Under the pieces are notes generated by a model. It had not been told where the DNA came from, ran no database searches, and saw only the letters and a list, made by a program, of their open reading frames with translations. Below, piece after piece: positions 16,534 through 24,464 of a stretch of 62,445 nucleotides of DNA. The DNA lies in contig CAYFQH010000005.1 of NCBI GenBank assembly GCA_964345215.1, forward strand, positions 1-62,445, written 5' to 3'. This stretch comes from CAYFQH01 sp964345215 (GTDB taxonomy: Bacteria; Bacillota; Clostridia; Christensenellales; Aristaeellaceae). Positions within the stretch are counted from its first letter, which is position 1. Every line of letters begins with the position of its first letter. Made by a program: the position numbers and the translations under genes.

Positions 16534-17304
16534 CTAATGTAGTAAACTGGTAGAAAAGTTGGACAAGCCCTTTTCAAAATCAGAAATCCACAAGGGATAT
16601 TTATCCCATTTTATTTGAGGCCAATTGCCCCCATCGTCTAGGGGACCGAAAACCAGAAGGGTTCTATAAAAAGCAATTTTGTTCCCCGTGTAGAGAACCG
16701 GCAGGGTAATCATATATCTTTCGCCGTTCATTTCCACTTCAAAACCTGCTTTACCCATCATATGCCCACTATTGTACCCATAATTAAACAGATTGCTATT
16801 GCCGCCAATTACTTTTATCCCCCTTTTTTCTAAAGAAATCATGTTGTTAATAAATTCTACTTCATTTTTAGGCCCTACCCCATTGGTAGACGGCCCTGCC
16901 TGTTCATCAAAGGCCATATAGCCGGCGGCGGTATGGTAATCCCCAGCCTCCAGGGCACGCAGCACCTTTTGAGTTTGATTATTGGCAGTAAAGGAGGCAA
17001 AGGACATGCCCTCCCCCCGCAGGCTATTAATAACCCATACGCCAGGCAGAGCCAGCAAGGCAATTATAACCACCACTGCCAAAGCCCGCTTAATATAGTG
17101 ACGCTTTATTTTTTTTAAAGGAGCGCTAGGATTAGGAGGGGCAGATTCTGCAGGTAAAACTTCTTCTATGCCGGCCAGCTTGGCCATACAATCCGTACAC
17201 TGGCTCAAATGGTCTTTTACCAGGGCAGTACTTTCTTCACTGCAAAGGTTTTCTGTATAGTTTGGCAATAAATCTTGCACCAGGGGACATATATTATTTT
17301 TCAT
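16534..17304 (-). CDS. Anti-sigma factor with zinc-finger (zf-HC2/RsiW-like) domain
   Basis: 256 residues. The N-terminal cytoplasmic domain has the ZAS signature (VKDHLSQCTDCMAKL, H-x3-C-x2-C), followed by a membrane helix at about residues 70-92 (ALAVVVIIALLALPGVWVI) and an extracytoplasmic domain of unknown fold. Its ATG shares one base with the sigma stop (TGATG), so the two are translationally coupled at near-equal stoichiometry. Such proteins hold their ECF sigma at the membrane until a surface stress triggers release. GTG at 17307 is an alternative start. Confidence 0.88.
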   Translation of the reverse strand: MKNNICPLVQDLLPNYTENLCSEESTALVKDHLSQCTDCMAKLAGIEEVLPAESAPPNPSAPLKKIKRHYIKRALAVVVIIALLALPGVWVINSLRGEGMSFASFTANNQTQKVLRALEAGDYHTAAGYMAFDEQAGPSTNGVGPKNEVEFINNMISLEKRGIKVIGGNSNLFNYGYNSGHMMGKAGFEVEMNGERYMITLPVLYTGNKIAFYRTLLVFGPLDDGGNWPQIKWDKYPLWISDFEKGLSNFSTSLLH

Positions 17305-17831
17305 CACTTAAACATCCCTTCTTCTTGTTTTTGTTCTTTACGTATCTCTTCCAGCAGTTTTATTTTGGCACGATAATAAGTAACCCGGGCCCAGTTTTCA
17401 CTTTGGCAGAGTATTTGACCAATCTCTTTAAAACTCAGGTCGCCGCCGGTACGCAAAAGCATCACCTCTTTATAAGGATCCCCCAGTCGATGAATTTTTG
17501 CATAAAGGTTTGTAAGGCCTTCCCGGCTGGTAACATAAGTTTCAGGCAAACTTTGTTCGTCCTGTATGGGCACTGAATCAAGGACCAGGGCATCCTCTTG
17601 CCTATTAATATGCTTTTCTTTTTTTAAATAATCAAAGTACAAATGTTTGCCAATTTGGCACAGCCAAGTTAATAGACTGCACTTCCCTTTAAAACAGTGG
17701 AGGGATTTAATGGCCTGGTAAAAAGTTTCCTGGGTCAGTTCTTCAGCCAGCAAAGCACTTTGGGTCAAGGTATATAAATACCGGTATACGGGGGTGGCAT
17801 ATTGGCGGTAAATATCCTCCATGGCATCCAA
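17304..17831 (-). CDS. ECF-type RNA polymerase sigma factor
   Basis: 175 residues, typical ECF size. Region 2 has YRQYATPVYRYLYTLTQSAL, AEELTQETFYQAI and LTWLCQIGKHLYFDYLKK; region 4 has YKEVMLLRTGGDLSFKEIG and ENWARVTYYRAKIKLLEEI. The TTG start at 17831 has AAGGAAG 7 nt upstream; ATG at 17822 is an alternative. It is co-transcribed with its anti-sigma factor. The regulon is not evident, and I could not define a convincing ECF promoter upstream. Confidence 0.92.
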   Translation of the reverse strand: MDAMEDIYRQYATPVYRYLYTLTQSALLAEELTQETFYQAIKSLHCFKGKCSLLTWLCQIGKHLYFDYLKKEKHINRQEDALVLDSVPIQDEQSLPETYVTSREGLTNLYAKIHRLGDPYKEVMLLRTGGDLSFKEIGQILCQSENWARVTYYRAKIKLLEEIRKEQKQEEGMFK

Positions 17832-18085
17832 ATCATCACTTCCTTTATAAAAAGCTGGCCCTTTTAGGTAATGGAGCGGATAAAAGGGATTACCGGCCGG
17901 TTTTTTCTCCCTTTACTGATTAGTAGAGGAAGGGATGGGTTTTGTTACAAAAAAAAGAAAATAATTTCAAATTTATACTAAGCAGGTCGGCTTACATAGA
18001 AAATGGCCCAGTAGAGGTTTCGCTCTGCCAGGCCATTTGCCTTCACTCAAATCATTAAAGGGAAACTTTTTTGAGTTTTTAAATA

Positions 18086-18162
18086 TGGTGGGATTAAATG
18101 GGCTCGAACCATCGACCTCCACGATGTCAACGTGGCACTCTAACCAACTGAGCTATAATCCC
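18086..18162 (-). tRNA. tRNA-Val(GAC)
   Basis: A full cloverleaf reads on the minus strand: acceptor GGGATTA pairs with TAATCCC, D-arm TAGCTCAGTTGGTTAGAG, anticodon stem CCACG/CGTGG with loop TTGACAT (anticodon GAC), T-loop TTCGAGC, discriminator A and encoded CCA (18086-18088). It decodes GUC/GUU valine codons. A hairpin at 18002-18038 with a short T tract downstream may terminate it. Confidence 0.96.
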
Positions 18163-18349
18163 AGAGAATTCGTCATTTATGTTACCATAGCCCCTTTTAA
18201 AAAGCAAGTGCTGTTTTGCTTCGGTTTGTACAAGCGTGTACGGGCGTCAAACATAGGTGATGAGAAAAGAACAAAAAAGGCAGCGTTTCTTGTCAAGGCA
18301 AAGGTGAGGATTTCCGCAGGAGATTCAACCGACCTTGACAAGGGCATAG

Positions 18350-18816
18350 TTACATAATAGCCAAACAATCGGCTGGAACGTCATTAGGAGAGCGGAGATT
18401 CAAACAGGCTTTAATGTGATGATTACTCTTTTTTTGGTAGCTTGCCAGCTGCTTACGGCCATCTTCCAAACTGAACATTCTTAAGCGGGAATAGAACCGC
18501 TGGGTGCCGGTACGATGCTGGCGCTCTATCATCTCTTGATAGGCCAATAACAAGTCCTGCCAACGATGCTTTTTTAACACCCGGCGCATATACTTAATCA
18601 TTTTTTCGCTGATTTTACGAGGGCTGCTTTTTCGGACGACGGGATAGATTTATTAAATTTTTAGCCGTCCCCTCTCAAAGCTTCCACCATTTCTTTACCG
18701 TTTCTTCACTCATCTTAAAACGCCTTAAAACGCATTGATGTTTTTACCACGGTATGGCTTTCTCGATATCTCATCATTCGTTGACGATAATGGACTTCTC
18801 CGGGTATACTTTTCAT
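18350..18816 (-). pseudogene. Decayed transposase remnant (helix-turn-helix plus linker)
   Basis: Three frames must be joined to read one protein-like sequence: MKSIPGEVHYRQRMMRYRES from 18816, then MSEETVKKWWKL and NLINLSRRPKKQPS, then SAKKMIKYMRRVLKKHRWQD to the stop at 18350. The first pieces resemble the HTH and SRRP linker of IS481/IS3-type transposases; the end (NDVPADCLAIM) resembles the strand that carries the first catalytic Asp, but the DDE core is gone. Frameshifts, internal stops and no ribosome binding site show decay. No terminal inverted repeats were identified. The call rests on motif resemblance. Confidence 0.55.
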
Positions 18817-18911
18817 ACAGAGAACCTTCTTTCGTGGTCTGTTTTCTTTAAAGATTCAGTCTACCACATCGGTTCTCTGTTTGCCTTTTTACGGCACCTA
18901 TCTGTTGTACC

Positions 18912-19544
18912 TCAACATGGCCTTTCCCTGTTTTTTTGATAACCAAGGGGGATCTCCATCACCACTTTCCCCTTCTCTCTTAGCCATTTTCGGTGGGCCA
19001 GATATTCGTGGTCAAAGGTCTCCACTGCCTGCCAAAAGGCCGCCTGGTGGTTTTTATGTGTAATGTGGCACAATTCATGAATAACCACATAGTCGATTAC
19101 CGGTTTTGGGGTATAAAATAATCGGATGTTCAAGTTGATTCCATTTTTGCCCGTGCAGCTTCCCCAACGGCTTTTCATCTCTTTAATATGGATATAGTTA
19201 GGATTAAGGCCCATTTTATCAGACCAAAATAAGGCACGGTCTGTAATTTCCTTTTGCGCCGTGTATATCCATCTTTCTCGCTCTTCAAAAGTACCGGCCT
19301 CATATTCCTGAGCCTTTTTTTGTATGGTATTATAGCTTAAAAGGCTTTTTTCAACCTGCTTTATATGGCTGAGCAGCAACTTAAAAATGGCTTCCACATG
19401 GCTTTCTTTAGGGTACAACACCTGTATTTCAAAGGAACCTATTGGTTTAAATGCAATGGTTTTTCGTTTGCGGGGCTCAAAGTAAAAGGTGAGGAAACCG
19501 TGCTTTATGGTTTGTCGGGGTGCAGTTGCTTGTTTAAGCATCAA
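18912..19544 (-). CDS. YgjP/DUF45-family M48-like metal-dependent hydrolase
   Basis: 210 residues. The zinc motif VIHELCHITHKNHQAAFW (H-E-x2-H plus a downstream His) and the preceding KEMKSRWGSCT are diagnostic of the YgjP-type (SprT/WLM-like) family. Members are putative zinc peptidases, often found near restriction systems or as stand-alone genes; physiological substrates are not well known. The start overlaps the end of the upstream oxidoreductase gene by 11 nt, so the two are probably co-transcribed. Confidence 0.88.
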   Translation of the reverse strand: MMLKQATAPRQTIKHGFLTFYFEPRKRKTIAFKPIGSFEIQVLYPKESHVEAIFKLLLSHIKQVEKSLLSYNTIQKKAQEYEAGTFEERERWIYTAQKEITDRALFWSDKMGLNPNYIHIKEMKSRWGSCTGKNGINLNIRLFYTPKPVIDYVVIHELCHITHKNHQAAFWQAVETFDHEYLAHRKWLREKGKVVMEIPLGYQKNRERPC

Positions 19545-20529
19545 TGGTCATAATTTTCTGTTCTTGATCGGAGCGGTAGGCATAGTCCATCATCCGGCTT
19601 AACTCGATAGCCTCTTTTGCGTCAAACACAATAGGCGCATCTTTTAAAATACCGTTAAGCCACTGGCGAATAGGCATTTCAAGGGCATCGGGCATTTGGC
19701 TTTGATCTACTTTGAGCCAGCCCTTGTCGCTTATCTTGTTGCTGCGAATCAGCACCTCTTCCCCGTCAATCATCAAGCTTCCCTCTGTTCCCATCAGCTC
19801 CAGCCGCCAAGGAGCATAAGGGGTAACAAAACCCGTTTCTAAAACAGCCAGGGCACCGCTTTCAAACTCAAAAACAGACACGGCATTGTCTTCCACATCC
19901 CCATAACCAGCGATGTTATTAAACATAGCCGCAACCCGCTTTGGCCTGCCTAAAAAATAGGCGGCTTGGTAGTTGGGGTGGGCTCCCAGATCCATCATGG
20001 CCCCCCCGCCGGCCTCCCTTTGGTTGTACCAGTAAGAAGGCAACCAATTATCACTGGCCCCTCCATGCGCGTTACGAATGCGCAAAAAAGAAATTTTACC
20101 TAAAAGACCTTGGTCAATCACATCTTTGGTATATAAAATATGGCTGGTCGTCCGCTGAGGGTAAGAGATACAAAATTTAATGTTTGCCTTTGTAATGGCT
20201 TCCTCTATTTCTTTGGCCTCGTCTAGGGTGGTCGCCAGTACTTTTTCTGTAAAAATGTGTTTGCCTGCTTTAGCCGCCTGCAAAATAACCTGCCTATGGG
20301 CGGTAGTGGGTGTATCAACTACTACTGCGTCTACATCTTCCCGCTTAAGCAGTACAGCCAAATCCTTTTCAAAATCAACATCCAGTTCTTTAGCCCATGC
20401 TTTGCCCCTGTTAGGGTCTTCATCCCATACGCATGTAATTTCCGCATCATCGTAAGCACTGATCATCTGGGCATAGTCCCTAGCATGTACGTGCCATTTT
20501 GATAGCATTCCAATACGAACTTTCATCAT
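19534..20529 (-). CDS. Gfo/Idh/MocA-family oxidoreductase
   Basis: 331 residues. N-terminal Rossmann domain binds NAD(P): KVRIGMLSKWHVHARDYA replaces the usual GxGxxG with a looser loop, followed by VDAVVVDTPTTAHRQ and the EKVLATTLDEAKEIEEA segment with the EK(P) motif. The C-terminal alpha/beta domain has GGGAMMDLGAHPNYQAAYFL, a typical family active-site region. Members dehydrogenate sugars or cyclitols. Substrate is unknown. AAGGAGG precedes two adjacent ATGs (20529 and 20526). Confidence 0.9.
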   Translation of the reverse strand: MMKVRIGMLSKWHVHARDYAQMISAYDDAEITCVWDEDPNRGKAWAKELDVDFEKDLAVLLKREDVDAVVVDTPTTAHRQVILQAAKAGKHIFTEKVLATTLDEAKEIEEAITKANIKFCISYPQRTTSHILYTKDVIDQGLLGKISFLRIRNAHGGASDNWLPSYWYNQREAGGGAMMDLGAHPNYQAAYFLGRPKRVAAMFNNIAGYGDVEDNAVSVFEFESGALAVLETGFVTPYAPWRLELMGTEGSLMIDGEEVLIRSNKISDKGWLKVDQSQMPDALEMPIRQWLNGILKDAPIVFDAKEAIELSRMMDYAYRSDQEQKIMTIDA

Positions 20530-20642
20530 CGTATCCTCCTTGATTTCGCTTTTTATTACCTCATATTTTACAAGAGAGGCTGCCTTTCGTCAACGCAGCA
20601 AAAATAAACTTCTTTCCTCGCCCTTCTTATAGGTAAATTTCC

Positions 20643-20671
20643 TTGCCATACAGAGGATTTCTTGTTATAAT
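20643..20671 (+). promoter_or_regulatory. yajC promoter
   Basis: TTGCCA (20643-20648), 17-nt spacer, TATAAT (20666-20671). Initiation near 20678 fixes the yajC start at the ATG at 20709, because the longer in-frame extension would lie within the promoter. Confidence 0.85.
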
Positions 20672-20708
20672 CAGTTGTATGTTTATTTTGAAAGGGGTAC
20701 TTAATTTC

Positions 20709-21122
20709 ATGATTCAATCTATTGTTCAGTGGCTTTTTTCAGCCAATATGGCCGTTGCCGAAGCAGCTGCCCCAGCTGGCGGCGCTGCAGCCGGAGCAGG
20801 TGCCGAAGTAGGGCAGATGTCTGCTGCAGGCAGCTTAATTCAAATGGCAATTATGATTGTGCCAATGATTGCCATTTTTTACTTTTTATTAATCCGCCCT
20901 CAAAGGAAAAAAGACAAAAAAGTAAAAGACATGCTTGACAACCTAAAGGTTTCCGACCGTATTTGCACTATCGGCGGCATTTATGGCACCATTGTAGGCA
21001 TTAAAGACGACACCTTTATCATTGCTGTTGGGCAGGATAATGTAAAGCTTGTGATTGCCCGCTGGGCCATTCGTAATGTAGAAGAAATTACCGTTGAAAA
21101 TGACGGGGAGCTTTTAGCCTAA
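20709..21122 (+). CDS. yajC: Preprotein translocase subunit YajC
   Basis: 137 residues from ATG 20709 (AAAGGGG 10 nt upstream). A single membrane helix (IQMAIMIVPMIAIFYFLLIRP) is followed by the family signature RPQRKKDKKVKDMLDNLK and the basic beta domain IGGIYGTIVGIKDD. An Ala/Gly/Pro-rich N-terminal stretch of about 35 residues precedes the helix, longer than usual. YajC associates with SecDF and YidC; secDF is not in the window. The neighbouring downstream genes are the SCIFF pair, an order common in Clostridia. Confidence 0.94.
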   Translation: MIQSIVQWLFSANMAVAEAAAPAGGAAAGAGAEVGQMSAAGSLIQMAIMIVPMIAIFYFLLIRPQRKKDKKVKDMLDNLKVSDRICTIGGIYGTIVGIKDDTFIIAVGQDNVKLVIARWAIRNVEEITVENDGELLA

Positions 21123-21162
21123 AGCTTTCATCCTGCTACTTTATAAAATTGGAGGAATACCC

Positions 21163-21360
21163 ATGAAGCACTTTAAAACCATTCAAGCTGCCAACCTGAA
21201 AGAATCTTTAATTCACGGCGGCTGCGGCGAATGCCAGGCATCCTGCCAAAGCGCATGTAAAACCAGCTGCACCGTAGCAAATCAAAGCTGTGTAAACCAG
21301 GAAAACAAAGCTGTTTTAGGCAATAACGACGGAAAACTCAATCGCTCTTTTGGCAAATAA
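21163..21360 (+). CDS. scfA: SCIFF (six-cysteine) ranthipeptide precursor
   Basis: 65 residues. The core GGCGECQASCQSACKTSC plus a later Cys gives exactly six cysteines in the spacing that names the family, after the leader MKHFKTIQAANLKESL. The maturase links Cys sulfur to the gamma carbon of a Thr or similar residue (ranthipeptide thioether). Typical precursors end shortly after the last Cys; here about 20 extra polar residues (ENKAVLGNNDGKLNRSFGK) follow. GGAGG precedes the ATG, and a strong terminator separates the gene from its maturase. Confidence 0.96.
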   Translation: MKHFKTIQAANLKESLIHGGCGECQASCQSACKTSCTVANQSCVNQENKAVLGNNDGKLNRSFGK

Positions 21361-21379
21361 TGTTGATGCATGCATTCAT

Positions 21380-21410
21380 AAAAGCGGAGGGAATCCTCCG
21401 CTTTTCCTGT
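21380..21410 (+). terminator. Terminator/attenuator between SCIFF precursor and maturase
   Basis: AAAAGCGGAGG (21380-21390), GAAT tetraloop, CCTCCGCTTTT (21395-21405): a GC-rich perfect stem with a T-rich tail. Partial termination would give far more precursor than maturase message. Confidence 0.88.
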
Positions 21411-21438
21411 TGTATTTTTATTTTTAGGAGGAATTTTT

Positions 21439-22812
21439 TTGCTTCACCTCATTCATGCTTTAGATGAATACATTGTTCTTGATGTAGGTTCAGGGGCTGT
21501 ACACGCCATTGATGAAATGACGTACCAAGTTCTATCCCATTTAAATAAGGGCCTTACAAGAGAAGACGTTATTTCCGCTCTTTTGAGCCAGTACCCTCAA
21601 AATGCCCTTGATGAAGTAATTGATGAGGTGGCTTTGCTTGAAGAAATGGGCCAGCTAAATGCCCCCCACAGCTACCAGGATGTTGACATACATAGCCCTG
21701 GTGTGATTAAGGCCATGTGTTTGCATGTTGCTCACGATTGTAACTTGCGCTGTAAATACTGTTTTGCCGGTGAAGGAGACTATCATGCTGCCGAAAAAAG
21801 CCTTCTCTCCTTAGAAGTAGGCAAGGCAGCCCTTGATTGGCTGGTTGAAAAAAGCGGCAAGCGGGTGCACCTGGAAGTAGATTTTTTTGGCGGCGAGCCC
21901 CTGCTAAACTTCCCTGTGATGAAGGCTTTGGTTGAATATGGCCGAGAGCTTGAAAAAATCCATAATAAAAAAATCAAATTTACCACCACCACCAATTGTG
22001 TGGCTTTAACTGATGAGATCATCGATTTTTTGAATCAGGAAATGGGCAATATCGTTTTGTCTATTGACGGACGGCCCCAGGTTCATGATAAAATGCGGCC
22101 TACCGCCAATCAAAAGGGCAGCTATAGCTTAATTGTGCCCAAGGCCAAACAGTTGATTGAACAACGGGGGGACAAAGAATACTATGTGCGGGGCACCTTT
22201 ACCCACTACAATTTAGATTTTTCTGAAGATGTGCTCCATTTAGCCGACGCGGGCTTTGACCAGTTGTCCATTGAACCTGTTGTGTCAGACCCTTCCCTGC
22301 CCTATGCTATAACAGAAGATGACCTGCCCCAAATTGAAAAAGAGTATGATCGGCTGGCCAAGGCCTACTATAGCCGGCGTAAAGAGGGAAAATGGTTTAA
22401 TTTCTTTCATTTTATGCTGGATTTATCTTCCGGGCCCTGTCTGCGCAAAAGACTTACAGGCTGTGGGGCGGGAAATGAGTATATAGCCATTACCCCCCAG
22501 GGGGATATTTATCCTTGCCACCAATTTGTAGGCCGGGAAGGCTATCAAATGGGCAACGTCCTTCAAGCTGAAGACTTTGACAAGAAAATTCAAAACACCT
22601 TTTCGCAAAATCACGTATTGAATAAGCCCACCTGCCAGAATTGCTGGGCCAAGTTTTTTTGCTCCGGCGGCTGTGCGGCTAACGCTGAAGCTTACTCAGG
22701 CAATCTGTACACCCCATACAATCTAGAGTGTGAAATGGAGCGGAAAAGGCTGGAATACGCCCTTGCCCTGGCGGTGAAAGAACAAAAAGACAAAGATAAA
22801 GAAACCATCTAG
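21439..22812 (+). CDS. scfB: SCIFF thioether maturase, radical SAM/SPASM protein
   Basis: 457 residues. An N-terminal peptide-recognition (RRE-like) region precedes the radical SAM cluster motif CNLRCKYC at 101-108, which holds the [4Fe-4S] that cleaves S-adenosylmethionine. FFGGEPLLNFPVMKAL follows. The C-terminal SPASM domain binds auxiliary clusters: LTGCGAGNEYIAITPQGD, PCHQFVG and CQNCWAKFFCSGGC. It modifies the adjacent SCIFF peptide. The start is TTG at 21439 after AGGAGGAA. Confidence 0.96.
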   Translation: MLHLIHALDEYIVLDVGSGAVHAIDEMTYQVLSHLNKGLTREDVISALLSQYPQNALDEVIDEVALLEEMGQLNAPHSYQDVDIHSPGVIKAMCLHVAHDCNLRCKYCFAGEGDYHAAEKSLLSLEVGKAALDWLVEKSGKRVHLEVDFFGGEPLLNFPVMKALVEYGRELEKIHNKKIKFTTTTNCVALTDEIIDFLNQEMGNIVLSIDGRPQVHDKMRPTANQKGSYSLIVPKAKQLIEQRGDKEYYVRGTFTHYNLDFSEDVLHLADAGFDQLSIEPVVSDPSLPYAITEDDLPQIEKEYDRLAKAYYSRRKEGKWFNFFHFMLDLSSGPCLRKRLTGCGAGNEYIAITPQGDIYPCHQFVGREGYQMGNVLQAEDFDKKIQNTFSQNHVLNKPTCQNCWAKFFCSGGCAANAEAYSGNLYTPYNLECEMERKRLEYALALAVKEQKDKDKETI

Positions 22813-22838
22813 GCTCCCCTTTAATTTCTTTAAGAAGC

Positions 22839-22890
22839 CAATCAAAAAGAGAAGGGATCACTTCATTTCAACCCCTTCTCTTTTTGATTG
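22839..22890. terminator. Bidirectional terminator between scfB and the uracil permease gene
   Basis: 18-bp stem CAATCAAAAAGAGAAGGG (22839-22856) with its complement at 22873-22890, 16-nt loop; A and T runs serve both converging genes. Confidence 0.88.
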
Positions 22891-22891
22891 C

Positions 22892-24214
22892 TTATTTTAT
22901 ATAGTCTTTTTGCTTTTCCTCAATTTCTTTTGGTAATGCCATGTTTAAAACAATCCCCAGCACGGCAGCCAGAGCCGTACCGCTAAAGGAAATCACATTT
23001 TGAGTAATCTCACCGGTTTGTGCCACAAGGCTTGTGCCCAGAGGAATATCGATGGTTGCTCCACCCAGGCCAAAAACCAGCATCACAGCCACAATAATCA
23101 AGTTTCTGCTTTTAGTAAAATCAACCTGGTTTTCAACCAGGGTACGCAAACCCACTGCTGCGATCATACCAAACAAAATCACACTGACTCCGCCCATAAC
23201 GGGCCCGGGTAAAGTTTGAAGCAGAGCGCCAAACTTGCCTATGAAAGATATTAAAATAGCAAAAACTGCAGCAATGCGAAGGGTTGCGGGGTTATAGTTT
23301 TTTGTAGCTGCCAACACCCCGGTATTTTCAGAATAGGTGGTATTGGCAGGGCCGCCCATAAAGCCGCCCAACATGGTAGCCAAACCATCCCCAATTAAGG
23401 TTCGGTGCAGGCCCGGATCTTTTATAAAATTTTTGCCTACAACAGCTGAGGAGGCATTCATATCTGCCACATGTTCAACAAAGGTCACAATGGCAATGGG
23501 AGCAATAAGCATAATGGCATTTAGGGAAAACTTCGGCATAAAAAAGCCCGGCACTTGAAGCCAGCTTGCCCGAGCCACAGGCTCCATATCAACCATGCCT
23601 AAGGCCAGGGCAACAAGATAACCACCCAGAATACCGATTAAGATAGGTACCAGTTTAAAAAACCCTTTTGCAAACAAGGTTACCGCAACAATAATAATAA
23701 TGGTAGCACAAGCAACCAGCCAGTTTAGCAACAGCGAAACGTTTGCAATGGGCCCAACAATGTTGTTGATGGCTGTTGGAGCAAGCATTAAGCCAATAAT
23801 GATAACCATTGGCCCTGTAACAACCGGAGGGAAAAGTTTTAAAATTTTATCCGCCCCTAGTAAGTACACCAGCAGGGCCATTAGCAGATATACTGCCCCG
23901 GCTACCATAATACCGCCGGTTGCGTATGCCAAAGCTTCCTGGTAAGGGACGCTGGTCATGTTATCAGTACCGCTATACTGGATTGCCACTCTTTGGATTG
24001 CTGCTATAAAAGCAAAAGAAGAACCTAGAAAAGCCGGAACCTTGCCCTTTGTAACCAAATGGAACAAAAGAGTACCCACCCCTGCACATAAAAGTGCCAT
24101 ACTGGGGCTCATCCCCGTTAGCATGGGCACCAGCACCGTAGCCCCAAACATTGCAAATACGTGCTGCACCCCTAAGAGAAGATTTTTACCCAGTTCTTTT
24201 TTGTTGCCTCCCAC
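22892..24214 (-). CDS. NCS2-family uracil/xanthine permease
   Basis: About 440 residues and 14 membrane segments. Characteristic pieces are LLLGVQHVFAMFGATVLVP near the start, FVEHVADMNASSAVVG with the proton-coupling Glu, and PANTTYSENTGVLAATKNY, closest to UraA-type proton symporters. The GTG at 24214, 7 nt after AAAGGAGG, is the best start; an upstream TTG (24262) would lie in a hairpin. Its own promoter and a leader hairpin suggest attenuation. Substrate could be uracil or a purine base. Confidence 0.9.
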   Translation of the reverse strand: MGGNKKELGKNLLLGVQHVFAMFGATVLVPMLTGMSPSMALLCAGVGTLLFHLVTKGKVPAFLGSSFAFIAAIQRVAIQYSGTDNMTSVPYQEALAYATGGIMVAGAVYLLMALLVYLLGADKILKLFPPVVTGPMVIIIGLMLAPTAINNIVGPIANVSLLLNWLVACATIIIIVAVTLFAKGFFKLVPILIGILGGYLVALALGMVDMEPVARASWLQVPGFFMPKFSLNAIMLIAPIAIVTFVEHVADMNASSAVVGKNFIKDPGLHRTLIGDGLATMLGGFMGGPANTTYSENTGVLAATKNYNPATLRIAAVFAILISFIGKFGALLQTLPGPVMGGVSVILFGMIAAVGLRTLVENQVDFTKSRNLIIVAVMLVFGLGGATIDIPLGTSLVAQTGEITQNVISFSGTALAAVLGIVLNMALPKEIEEKQKDYIK

Positions 24215-24261
24215 TTCAATGCCTCCTTTAAAATTCAGCCAATAAAAAACCGCTTTAAACA

Positions 24262-24288
24262 AGGTTCTTTCTCAGTAACGAAGAACCT
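24262..24288 (-). promoter_or_regulatory. Leader hairpin upstream of the uracil/xanthine permease gene
   Basis: 8-bp perfect stem AGGTTCTT / AAGAACCT with an 11-nt loop, inside a leader of about 110 nt. The arm includes AGGAGG-like sequence. No known riboswitch or PyrR-binding consensus was recognised. Confidence 0.45.
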
Positions 24289-24331
24289 CCTTATTTGTTT
24301 TTTTATTGACACAAGTTAAATGTTCAGGCGC

Positions 24332-24360
24332 AGTATATCATGAACCCATTTTTTTGTAAA
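24332..24360 (-). promoter_or_regulatory. Promoter of the uracil/xanthine permease gene
   Basis: Minus-strand TTTACA (24355-24360), 17-nt spacer, TATACT (24332-24337). Confidence 0.7.
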
Positions 24361-24464
24361 TAATATTTGACCATTTCATCTTATAACTTTTTATAACTCT
24401 ATTATACTGTTCATTTTTTCCTTTTTTGTGTATGATAGACCTACGAAGGAAAGGAGTGTTTTGT

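Noticed and set aside
17892..17901. Perfect palindrome ACCGGCCGGT followed by T6 upstream of the ECF sigma gene
   Set aside because: No loop and only 5 bp per arm, so it cannot form a useful terminator hairpin; no second copy was seen to support an operator.
18177..18368. 63-codon minus-strand frame downstream of tRNA-Val
   Set aside because: No ribosome binding site, no recognisable motif; lies in sequence that looks like decayed element or spacer.
24262..24360. Possible riboswitch (purine or PyrR type) ahead of the uracil/xanthine permease
   Set aside because: The leader is only about 110 nt and shows one hairpin; none of the conserved cores of purine, preQ1 or PyrR elements was found.
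24263..24464. T-box leader ahead of leuA
   Set aside because: No T-box core sequence or specifier-loop structure, and the space from promoter to start is too short.
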